Shown one piece after another: positions 1 to 6,164 of a stretch of DNA of 6,164 nt. Made by a program: the position numbers and the translations under genes. The notes under the pieces are model-generated. The model saw only the letters and a program-made list of their open reading frames with translations. It was not told the origin of the DNA and did not search any database. Source of the stretch: Bacteroidia bacterium (GTDB taxonomy: Bacteria; Bacteroidota; Bacteroidia; B-17B0; Aurantibacillaceae). Positions within the stretch are counted from its first letter, which is position 1. Each line of letters begins with the position of its first letter. The stretch covers positions 1 through 6,164 of the forward strand of contig JAOABO010000096.1 of the NCBI GenBank assembly GCA_026418315.1, in the 5' to 3' direction.

Positions 1-254
1 GTGCATATTCTTCATCTAAAGGGGCTTTAAGTATATTGACAGAATGTTTGGCAGAAGAGTTGAAAGGGTATTCAGTTAAATGTAATGCTTTGGCGCTTGG
101 GGCTGTTCAAACAGAAATGTTTTCCAATGCCTTTCCGGAAATGAAAGCTCCATTAACAGCTGCAGAAATGGCTCAGTTTATTGGATGGTTTGCAGTAAAT
201 GGACACTTGTTTTTCAATGGTAAAATTTTACCGGTGGCTACATCTACTCCATAA
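1..254 (+). CDS. Short-chain dehydrogenase/reductase (SDR), C-terminal fragment cut by window edge
   Basis: The gene enters from the left edge; its first complete codon is at position 3 and it ends with TAA at 252-254, leaving 83 visible residues. The visible part opens with AYSSSKGAL, which contains the SDR catalytic Tyr (codon 6-8) and Lys (codon 18-20) in a Y-x3-K arrangement. It continues with the helix that normally follows (LSILTECLAEEL) and then NALALGAVQTEM, the counterpart of the common 'N-x-x-x-PG-x-x-x-T-x-M' segment near the cofactor nicotinamide. The Pro of the usual PG is Leu here. The end (FFNGKILPVATSTP) is a normal SDR C-terminus, so the 3' end is intact. The family performs NAD(P)(H)-dependent oxidation or reduction of alcohols and ketones in the cytoplasm. 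The Rossmann nucleotide-binding part and the substrate cannot be judged because they lie outside the window. A TTG at 36 is an internal Leu codon, not the start. Family assignment is firm; substrate is unknown. Confidence 0.88.
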   Translation, partial: AYSSSKGALSILTECLAEELKGYSVKCNALALGAVQTEMFSNAFPEMKAPLTAAEMAQFIGWFAVNGHLFFNGKILPVATSTP

Positions 255-261
255 ATTTTTT

Positions 262-269
262 TACATTTG
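262..269 (+). promoter_or_regulatory. Putative -7 promoter element (TACATTTG) for the OmpA-like gene
   Basis: TACATTTG matches the Bacteroidota sigma-A -7 consensus TAnnTTTG at every fixed position and sits 17 bases before the ATG at 287. Transcription would begin around 275 and give a very short leader. No convincing TTTG/TTG -33 element is seen at the usual distance upstream, which falls inside the end of the SDR gene. The element is followed directly by CCGC, as at the secDF promoter. The gap between the two genes is only 32 bases, so readthrough from the SDR gene is also possible. Inferred from motif match only. Confidence 0.42.
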
Positions 270-286
270 CCGCATAATTTTCTAAA

Positions 287-2194
287 ATGAATGTAAGAAT
301 AGGTAGCTATATAGTTCTTTATTTTTTATCGTATTTTTATATTAACGCACAGGAGTTAAAATTTACTGCTCATTTTATTTTGAATGAAAAACCTTTAAGT
401 GGAGTGCATGTATCTGTGTTTGACATGGCAAAAGGCAATCTGATAGAAAGTGTTCAAATAAATAAATCTAACCTGTATAAAATTGATTTAGAAACAGGAA
501 ATAATTACAAAATTGTTTTTTCTCATCCTAAAGCACACCAAATGTTTTTTGAAATTATCAGTAATAATATGAATGAAAACAGTTTGTATAATAATTATTA
601 CTATGAAATAGATGTAGAATTTATTCCATCTACTGAAACAGTAGATACATCAGTGCTTTTCAAACAACCTTTACACAGAATAATTTTTAACGGAAAAAAA
701 TTTGAAGATGATGTTGCATATAATAAAATGATTATTCAAAAAATATTTAGAGAAGAACAAGATATTATAGAAACTAACAAGCCAATCAAAATTCCATACA
801 ATTGGGCAGGTACACTGTACATTAAAGCTGGTAATAATTCAACTCCCCTTTCCAAAAAAGATGTGGTACTCTTTAAATCCAATAAGATGCCATATTTTTA
901 CAAGCAAACTAATAATTTTGGCCAATTTTTTTTCAATAAAGTTTATGCAGATAGTGCCCATAGTTTGTTTATTGACCTAAAAGAAAAAGAAGCCATAGGA
1001 AAAACACTCATATTAGCTGATTCAAAAAAGAACCTTCTATATGAAACTAAAATTACCGATACAAAAGTTGAAATACTGCTTTCTCAATCTCTTGCCCGTT
1101 CCTTAATTGATAATAGATTTAGTTTTTTTATTGGGGGAAAAATTTATAAAGAATGCGATACCTCTGTTGTTTTTTATGCAGAAGAACCAGTGTTTCTTTT
1201 AAATCAAAACGGTACTATTATTCAAAGTACTAAAACCAACATTTTTGGTGCATTTGTATTTCAGGATATTAAACCAGGATACATTTATCAAATTGCTGTT
1301 AAAAAAGATGCGATTAAAAGACCATACAAAGCCATGTTGTACAATAATATTGATGAACCAATATGTGAAATAGACAGCTCACTTGCTGAAAATCAAATAG
1401 TTTGTTCTTTCCGAGCCGACAACAATAAAAAATTTGATAATCTTCTTATCAATGAATCACTTTTAAAGATGAACATTAAGGGAAAGGTATATAACGAAAA
1501 TGCCAATAATCCTGTGTCAGATTTAAAGATTTATCTTATCAATGAATACGGAAAAGTAGTAGATAGCACTATTACAGACAACTTTGGCTCTTTTATATTT
1601 GCATTTGTACCATATATGAAGTACTCGTTTAAGTTTTATGATCCCTCTAACAGCATAGTTACCAGTTCAAAAATACTCTTGTATTCTTCTAATGACCAAT
1701 TGGTGAAACTATTATACATGGTTAAAAACAATCCATTTATCTTTAATTTACTGGATTATGAGCAAAAAAAATTATCTGAAATATATAGTGATGATCCTTG
1801 GCTTAACATATCTTCTTTGAAGTTAAAAAATAACAATATTCCTACCATCACAGAGCATTTATACTTTGTAACTAATCAATATAACATTACCTATGAAGGT
1901 GAAAAAATTTTAAAGAAAGTACTTACCATTATGCTGAATAATCCTCAATACAATATAGAAACCAGAGCATACACAGACAGTCGTGCAGACGACAAATATA
2001 ACTTAGAACTTAGCCATAAAAGAGCCAATGCCGTAAAAAATTATTTGATACAAAAAGGCATTAGTGCCGATAGAATTATTGCTAAAGGATTAGGTGAAGA
2101 AAATATACTTAATCATTGCAAAAACGGCGTTCCTTGTACTGATGATGAACATGCCGTTAATAGAAGAGTAGAGTTTGACCTGAAGGTAAAATAA
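287..2194 (+). CDS. Secreted OmpA-family protein with repeated carboxypeptidase-regulatory-like modules
   Basis: 635 residues. Residues 1-21 form a signal peptide (short basic start, hydrophobic core, probable signal peptidase I cut near INA-QE). No lipobox Cys is present, so it is not an obvious lipoprotein. Four beta-rich modules follow, at about 23-115, 173-262, 280-375 and 395-475. They resemble CarboxypepD_reg-like folds ('plsgv.V.v', 'G.f.F..i.pg..Y'). Modules 2-4 share T-[ND]-x-F-G-x-F-x-F at residues 208-216, 317-325 and 430-438. Residues about 518-635 are an OmpA C-terminal domain. It includes TDSRADDKYNLELSHKRA, with Asp564 and Arg579 at the 15-residue spacing of the pair that holds the peptide of peptidoglycan, a Cys pair at 611 and 617, and the terminal NRRVEF. 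It probably sits in the periplasm or at the outer membrane, anchored to peptidoglycan through this domain; the modules would act as a stalk or a partner-binding region. It is not PorE-like: no TPR or WD40 part is visible. No beta-barrel is evident and the specific role is unknown. The ATG at 287 is the natural start because it directly precedes the signal peptide. Confidence 0.9.
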   Translation: MNVRIGSYIVLYFLSYFYINAQELKFTAHFILNEKPLSGVHVSVFDMAKGNLIESVQINKSNLYKIDLETGNNYKIVFSHPKAHQMFFEIISNNMNENSLYNNYYYEIDVEFIPSTETVDTSVLFKQPLHRIIFNGKKFEDDVAYNKMIIQKIFREEQDIIETNKPIKIPYNWAGTLYIKAGNNSTPLSKKDVVLFKSNKMPYFYKQTNNFGQFFFNKVYADSAHSLFIDLKEKEAIGKTLILADSKKNLLYETKITDTKVEILLSQSLARSLIDNRFSFFIGGKIYKECDTSVVFYAEEPVFLLNQNGTIIQSTKTNIFGAFVFQDIKPGYIYQIAVKKDAIKRPYKAMLYNNIDEPICEIDSSLAENQIVCSFRADNNKKFDNLLINESLLKMNIKGKVYNENANNPVSDLKIYLINEYGKVVDSTITDNFGSFIFAFVPYMKYSFKFYDPSNSIVTSSKILLYSSNDQLVKLLYMVKNNPFIFNLLDYEQKKLSEIYSDDPWLNISSLKLKNNNIPTITEHLYFVTNQYNITYEGEKILKKVLTIMLNNPQYNIETRAYTDSRADDKYNLELSHKRANAVKNYLIQKGISADRIIAKGLGEENILNHCKNGVPCTDDEHAVNRRVEFDLKVK

Positions 2195-2209
2195 TGGAAT
2201 ATCTAATTT

Positions 2210-2240
2210 TTTGTATTATGTATTATTTTATCTATTATTG
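2210..2240 (+). promoter_or_regulatory. Putative Bacteroidota-type promoter for secDF
   Basis: TTTG at 2210-2213 (-33 element) is separated by exactly 19 bases from TATTATTG at 2233-2240. The latter matches the -7 consensus TAnnTTTG except for A in place of the first T of TTTG. This is the arrangement known for the Bacteroidota primary sigma factor. It lies in the 81-base gap between the OmpA-like gene and secDF, and transcription would begin about 30 bases before the ATG at 2276. The leader is A-rich (AAAGAAAAAATAAAAAAACG) with no Shine-Dalgarno motif, which is usual in this phylum. The -7 element is followed by CCGC, as upstream of the OmpA-like gene. The call suggests secDF can be transcribed independently of the gene before it. 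Confidence 0.5.
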
Positions 2241-2275
2241 CCGCCTGTTTTAAAGAAAAAATAAAAAAACGACTT

Positions 2276-5200
2276 ATGCAAAACAAAGGATTTATTAAAG
2301 TATTTACGGTTTTAATGGGATTAGCTTGTATCTTCTATCTTTCTTTTACATGGAAATCAAAAAGCATTGAAAAAGAAGCCGAAGAATATGCTGAAAATAT
2401 TGTAAATTCACCCTATTACCAAAAAATTGCCAAAGAAAAATCAAAAAACAATCCGTCTGCCTATCAATCTTTCATTGACTCATTAAAAAATCATATTACA
2501 GAACATTATCTTGATTCCATCAAAACGGTGAATGTTTATGATATTTTTATCACCTCTTATACTTATGAAGATATTAAAAGAAGAGAACTCAACCTTGGAT
2601 TAGACCTTAAAGGAGGAATGAATGTAACATTAGAAGTTTCTGTGCCTGATATTATCAAAAATCTTACCAATAACTCTCAGGACCCTGCTTTTCAGAGAGC
2701 ACTTACTGAAGCCCAAAAAAAATATGGTAAAGTCAATAACGATGATTTTGTAACCTTATTCTACAAAGAGTATCAGAAAATAAATCCCTCTGGAAAATTA
2801 GCACCTCTTTTTCAAATACCTGAAAATAAAGGCAGAATTGATTACAACGCTTCTAACGACAAAGTAATAGAATTTATTAGAGAACAAGTAGATGATGCCA
2901 TAGCTAATGCAGAAAAAACATTAAGGTCTCGTATAGACAGATTTGGTGTTACTCAGCCCAATATTCGCTCTTTGGGAAATACTGGTAGAATATTGGTAGA
3001 ACTGCCTGGCGTTAAAGATAAAGCAAGAGTGAGAGAACTATTACAAGGAACTGCTAATCTTGAGTTTTGGGAAACCTATGAAAATCAGGAAATAGCCCAA
3101 TATCTTGAAAAAGCAAATGAAAAAATTCGTCAATTGACTGATACTATTCAAAACAAAAAAGATACTGCTGCTATAGCCCAAACAGATACATCTAAAAATA
3201 AAAACCCTGATAAAAAATTATCTGATTCTGCTATCAAACCAGCCGCTGCACCTGTTCAACCCAAGCAAGATACCGCTTACCAAAATGCTTTAAAACGTTA
3301 TCCGCTATATTCTCAAATTTCACCACTAAAGCCCAATATTTACTCAGATGGAAAACAATATTATTATTCGCCCGGTCCTGTAGTTGGGTATGCTTTAAAG
3401 AATGATACATCTAAAGTCAATTATTGGCTCAATCATCCAAAAGTTAAATCTGTTTTTCCTTCTAAGTTGAAATTCATGTGGAGTGCAAAAGCCAAGAAAA
3501 TTGATAAAGATAAAAACGTAGAAGCATTTGAACTGTATGCTATTAAAGTAACAGATAAAAATGGAAAAGCAGCATTGTATGGAGATATTATTACATCTGC
3601 CCGTAAAGATTTTGATCAAAGAAGTGGCGGGCATCCATACATTAGCATGACCATGAACAGTGAAGCAGCCAAAAAATGGCAATTACTTACCCGTGCTAAT
3701 AAGCCCGAAGGCAACAAACCCGGCAGATGTATTGCTATAGTGATGGATAATATGGTGTACTCTGCACCCCGTGTTCAATCAGAAATTTCAGGAGGACAAT
3801 CGCAAATTACAGGAGATTTTACCCCTGAAGAAGCAGACGCCCTGGTGGCTATATTGAGTGCAGGAAAATTACCCGCACCTGCCCGTATTGTAGAAGAAAA
3901 TATTGTAGGACCTACTTTAGGAAAAGAAGCCATTCAATCCGGATTAAATTCATTCCTGATAGCATTATTAGTGATATTGGCATTTATGGTATTGTATTAC
4001 AACAAAGCTGGTATTGTGGCTAATATTGTTTTAATCATAAACATGTTTTTTATTATGGGAATACTTACTTCATTGGGCGCAGTGCTCACTCTACCGGGTA
4101 TAGCAGGTATTGTATTAACTATTGGTTTAGCAGTAGATGCTAATATCTTGATATTTGAAAGAATCAGAGAAGAATTAGCAGTTGGAAAATCCATGTCCAG
4201 TGCTATCAGTGAAGGATACAAACATGCCATGTCTTCCATTATTGACTCTAATGCTACTCTTGCTATACTGGCTATTATACTCATGACTTTTGGCTCTGGT
4301 CCTGTACAAGGATTTGCAACCACTTTACTGATAGGTATTGGTTCATCTTTGTTTACCGCTGTTTTACTGTCTCGTCTGATATTTGACTGGATGATAGAGA
4401 AAAAACAAGATGTATCATTTGATAATAACTTTACACGCAATGCTTTCAAAAACATTAACATCAAGTTTGTAGAAAAAAGAAAACTGTATTACGCTTTGTC
4501 TTCTGTTATTATTCTTTTAGGAATTATTTTTTATATTAAAAATGGAGGTTTTAATTTAGGTGTAGATTTTAAAGGAGGAAGAACGTATTCTATTAGATTT
4601 GAAAAGGACGTCAATACCGAAGATATTAAAAAATCACTCATGAATATTTTAGGAGAAACACCTGAAGTAAAAACCATTGGAAGTGCTAATCAGGTTAAAA
4701 TTACTACCACCTACAAAGTAGACGATAATTCGGCTACTGCAGATGCCGATGCTGAACAAGCTGTTCAAAGTGGGTTAAACAAGTTGAACTTAAAATATGA
4801 AATTATGCAGCAACAAAAGGTGGGTCCTACTATTGCTACAGACATTGTTTATGGTGCTTATGGTGCCATCTTATTTTCTACATTGGTTATGTTTATTTAC
4901 ATAGTTATTCGCTTTAAAAAATGGCAGTATGGGCTTGGCTCTGTTGTTGCTTTATTTCATGATGTACTGATAGTGTTATCTTTTTATACCATATTTGACA
5001 ATATTGTGCCTTTTTCATTAGAAATAGGCCAGGATTTTATTGCTGCAATTTTGACGGTAATGGGTTATACTATGACTGAAACAGTGGTAGTATTTGATAG
5101 AATTCGTGAAAGATTATCTGAAAGCGGAAAAACAGATGTGAAAGGTCAGGAAAGAATAAATTTAATCAATTATGCGCTGAATAGCACATTGAGCAGAACT

Positions 5201-5398
5201 ATCTTAACTTCTTTGACTGTGTTTTTTGTACTTGTAGTCATATTTATTTTTGGTGGAGAAAGTATCAGAGGATTTATCTTTGCATTACTCATAGGTAGAA
5301 TAATTGGTACTTATTCTTCTTTATGTATATCTACGCCTATCGTTGTAGATTTTGACAGAAATTCTGAAGATACAAAAAGAACTATAGTTGCTAAATAA
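2276..5398 (+). CDS. secDF: Protein translocase subunit SecDF (fused SecD and SecF)
   Basis: 1040 residues in the inner membrane. SecDF works with SecYEG on the periplasmic side and uses proton flow to pull exported proteins through. Twelve membrane segments can be placed. SecD half: TM1 about 7-25; LGLDLKGG at 107-114 and the periplasmic P1 domain up to about 555 (RSRIDRFGV at 217-225, GTANLEFWE at 258-266, ISGGQSQITGDF at 504-515); TM2-6 about 556-706, with GLAVDANILIFERIREEL carrying the proton-relay Asp621. SecF half: TM7 about 737-755; LGVDFKGG at 761-768; TM8-12 about 858-1018, with TMTETVVVFDRIRE at 932-945 and Arg974. Length is close to other Bacteroidota SecDF fusions and longer than the compact Thermus form, partly because of a charged low-complexity insert at about 285-340 within P1. 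At the SecF position where the family usually has Asp (S-I-N-D-T) this protein has Glu935. The reading frame is intact. The ATG at 2276 is followed directly by TM1 and preceded by an A-rich leader, so the start is well placed. Its own promoter is likely. Very secure family call. Confidence 0.97.
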   Translation: MQNKGFIKVFTVLMGLACIFYLSFTWKSKSIEKEAEEYAENIVNSPYYQKIAKEKSKNNPSAYQSFIDSLKNHITEHYLDSIKTVNVYDIFITSYTYEDIKRRELNLGLDLKGGMNVTLEVSVPDIIKNLTNNSQDPAFQRALTEAQKKYGKVNNDDFVTLFYKEYQKINPSGKLAPLFQIPENKGRIDYNASNDKVIEFIREQVDDAIANAEKTLRSRIDRFGVTQPNIRSLGNTGRILVELPGVKDKARVRELLQGTANLEFWETYENQEIAQYLEKANEKIRQLTDTIQNKKDTAAIAQTDTSKNKNPDKKLSDSAIKPAAAPVQPKQDTAYQNALKRYPLYSQISPLKPNIYSDGKQYYYSPGPVVGYALKNDTSKVNYWLNHPKVKSVFPSKLKFMWSAKAKKIDKDKNVEAFELYAIKVTDKNGKAALYGDIITSARKDFDQRSGGHPYISMTMNSEAAKKWQLLTRANKPEGNKPGRCIAIVMDNMVYSAPRVQSEISGGQSQITGDFTPEEADALVAILSAGKLPAPARIVEENIVGPTLGKEAIQSGLNSFLIALLVILAFMVLYYNKAGIVANIVLIINMFFIMGILTSLGAVLTLPGIAGIVLTIGLAVDANILIFERIREELAVGKSMSSAISEGYKHAMSSIIDSNATLAILAIILMTFGSGPVQGFATTLLIGIGSSLFTAVLLSRLIFDWMIEKKQDVSFDNNFTRNAFKNINIKFVEKRKLYYALSSVIILLGIIFYIKNGGFNLGVDFKGGRTYSIRFEKDVNTEDIKKSLMNILGETPEVKTIGSANQVKITTTYKVDDNSATADADAEQAVQSGLNKLNLKYEIMQQQKVGPTIATDIVYGAYGAILFSTLVMFIYIVIRFKKWQYGLGSVVALFHDVLIVLSFYTIFDNIVPFSLEIGQDFIAAILTVMGYTMTETVVVFDRIRERLSESGKTDVKGQERINLINYALNSTLSRTILTSLTVFFVLVVIFIFGGESIRGFIFALLIGRIIGTYSSLCISTPIVVDFDRNSEDTKRTIVAK

Positions 5399-5546
5399 AT
5401 ACTTGGATATTTATTTTTAACTATCATCTTAAATAGTGAAAATCAAAGCACGCGTCATTTCATATCTTTTAATTGTTGATGCAACTAGTGGCTTACTTTT
5501 AATGGGTAAGAAACAGTTAGTTGAAATATTATAAGCAAAATACCTT
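5399..5546. other. Convergent intergenic gap with weak inverted repeats (no clear terminator)
   Basis: This gap lies between the stop codons of secDF (plus) and the patatin gene (minus), where a two-way terminator would be expected. Two imperfect hairpins can be drawn. The first pairs TTTTAACTAT (5415-5424) with ATAGTGAAAA (5433-5442): nine of ten pairs around an 8-base loop, nearly all A-T. The second nests CTTAC (5492-5496) with GTAAG (5506-5510) inside CAACTA (5482-5487) with TAGTTG (5518-5523). Neither has a GC-rich stem followed by a clear T-run, so neither is a convincing intrinsic terminator. A 32-codon GTG-initiated frame also runs from 5436 to 5534; it is discussed under findings. 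Confidence 0.3.
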
Positions 5547-6143
5547 TTACAAATTTAAATTGCTTAAAATCATATTTTTCATTTGACAAGTATAATCATA
5601 AGCATATTCAAAAATGTGCGGTGCATTTTTGGTATCAAACATACTGAACTTGCTCATATTAGGGGGGTCAATAAATATATCTATTGCATTCAGTTTGGAG
5701 TACACAGAATGATTGATAGATAAATGAAAGCTTTTTTCAATAATATCCTTAAAACTGATTTCTTTTTTTTCGTTAGATAAATGATTAACATGTACGGCAA
5801 TAATTTTATCGCATTTGTTCCTCAGAATTTCAACAGGCAAATTATTGATTACACCTCCATCTACCAAATAAGTGCCTTTATATTTGACAGGTTCATAAAT
5901 TACAGGAATGCTGGATGATGCAAGCAATGCGGGTATTAAATCGCCTTCGCTAAAAAACACTGTTTGATTGTTGATAATATCTGTGGCACATACATATAAG
6001 GGAATAGATAGTGATGAAAACTGTTGAGGAAGATATTCATGTAAAACTTTTTCAATGGAACTCATTTTTAAAAAACCTAAAGAGCCAATGGTAAGGGTGT
6101 GCCAATCAAACATTTTTATTTTTTGAGTAATATTTATTAGCAA
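5547..6143 (-). CDS. Patatin-like phospholipase, C-terminal part (N-terminal region missing; probable frameshift)
   Basis: 198 residues from a TTG at 6143, or 188 from the ATG at 6113, ending in TAA at 5547-5549. Patatin-like proteins are cytoplasmic or membrane-associated lipid acyl hydrolases with a Ser-Asp dyad. This frame shows the second half of the family: IPLYVCATDI at 47-56, the hydrophobic ALLASSSIP strand-turn at 72-80, and VDGGVINNLP at 94-103, whose Asp95 is the dyad Asp. The remaining 95 residues (KIIAVHVNHL, then a helical tail) match the usual C-terminus. The N-terminal GGGxxG oxyanion loop and the GxSxG nucleophile motif are absent. An in-frame TAG at 6153-6155 blocks extension, so neither start gives a complete enzyme; usual family length is about 250-300 residues. 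The next frame upstream carries sequence fitting the expected missing segment, so a frameshift, small deletion or sequence error is likely. It converges on secDF. As read, the product should be catalytically inactive. Family call is firm; the start is not real in the usual sense. Confidence 0.82.
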   Translation of the reverse strand: MLINITQKIKMFDWHTLTIGSLGFLKMSSIEKVLHEYLPQQFSSLSIPLYVCATDIINNQTVFFSEGDLIPALLASSSIPVIYEPVKYKGTYLVDGGVINNLPVEILRNKCDKIIAVHVNHLSNEKKEISFKDIIEKSFHLSINHSVYSKLNAIDIFIDPPNMSKFSMFDTKNAPHIFEYAYDYTCQMKNMILSNLNL

Positions 6144-6164
6144 GAAAAGAACCTATAGGTATTG
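6106..6164 (-). pseudogene. Candidate upstream patatin segment in a shifted frame
   Basis: Read on the minus strand from 6162, the frame one step away from the patatin frame gives IPIGSFLANKYYSKNKNV and then a TGA at 6106-6108. The part GSFLANKYYS resembles the helix just after the patatin nucleophile elbow, where relatives typically have a 'G-A-x-L-A-x-G-Y-x-P-E' pattern. The main frame resumes with ITQKIKMFDW, which resembles the next helix. This suggests that one gene is split across two frames near 6120-6135. The stretch is short and runs off the window, so chance resemblance is possible. Confidence 0.35.

Noticed and set aside
36..254. A separate short gene starting with TTG at 36
   Set aside because: The same frame is open to the left edge and contains the SDR catalytic Tyr and Lys codons before 36, so this is the end of a longer gene.
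3395..3682. Minus-strand open frame of 95 codons inside secDF
   Set aside because: It lies wholly antisense to the conserved SecD P1 domain, its translation resembles no family, and the plus-strand gene explains the region completely.
3997..4464. Minus-strand open frame of 155 codons inside secDF
   Set aside because: It is antisense to SecD membrane segments 3-6. Frames opposite hydrophobic, codon-biased stretches often stay open by chance; no start signal or family likeness is seen.
5415..5442. Intrinsic terminator for secDF
   Set aside because: The stem is nearly all A-T with a mismatch, and on the secDF transcript it has the U-run before the stem and the A-run after it, the reverse of a standard terminator.
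1..6164. Novel multi-gene system (defence, biosynthetic or mobile element)
   Set aside because: All long frames belong to recognisable families (SDR, OmpA-C, SecDF, patatin) with no recombinase, toxin, nuclease, repeat array or integration boundary. The lone patatin gene is convergent and has no CD-NTase or other CBASS partner beside it in this window.

Overview
The window is AT-rich and looks like a chromosomal segment of a Bacteroidota bacterium. Three things suggest this: SecD and SecF are fused into one protein; a secreted OmpA-C protein has a signal peptide ending in an 'NAQ' sequence; and there are Bacteroidota-type promoter elements (TAnnTTTG) with A-rich leaders instead of Shine-Dalgarno sites. 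The closest feel is a low-GC Sphingobacteriia/Chitinophagia-like lineage, but this rests on remembered family resemblance and not on a search.

Layout from left to right. Positions 1-254 hold the C-terminal end of a short-chain dehydrogenase/reductase (SDR), with the catalytic Tyr-x3-Lys still visible. Positions 287-2194 encode a secreted 635-residue protein: a signal peptide, about four carboxypeptidase-regulatory-like beta modules (three share a clear T-[ND]-x-F-G-x-F-x-F motif) and a C-terminal OmpA peptidoglycan-binding domain. Positions 2276-5398 encode the 1040-residue SecDF fusion, an accessory subunit of the Sec translocon that uses the proton gradient. A 148-base convergent gap with weak hairpins follows. 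Positions 5547-6143, on the minus strand, hold the C-terminal part of a patatin-like phospholipase. It keeps the catalytic Asp (DGG) but lacks the nucleophile region. An in-frame stop lies just upstream, and the expected preceding sequence appears to continue in another frame, so the gene is probably frameshifted or truncated, or there is a sequence error.

The first three genes run in the same direction. OmpA-like and SecDF each have a recognisable promoter of their own, and both promoters carry the same TTGCCGC extension. The OmpA-like protein is itself a Sec substrate, and SecDF helps complete export of such proteins; beyond that there is no evidence that these genes form a dedicated system. 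I see no RNA genes, mobile elements, CRISPR arrays or new defence or biosynthetic system. The window is mainly ordinary core genome; the probable patatin lesion and an Asp-to-Glu change in the SecF half of SecDF are the points most worth a second look.
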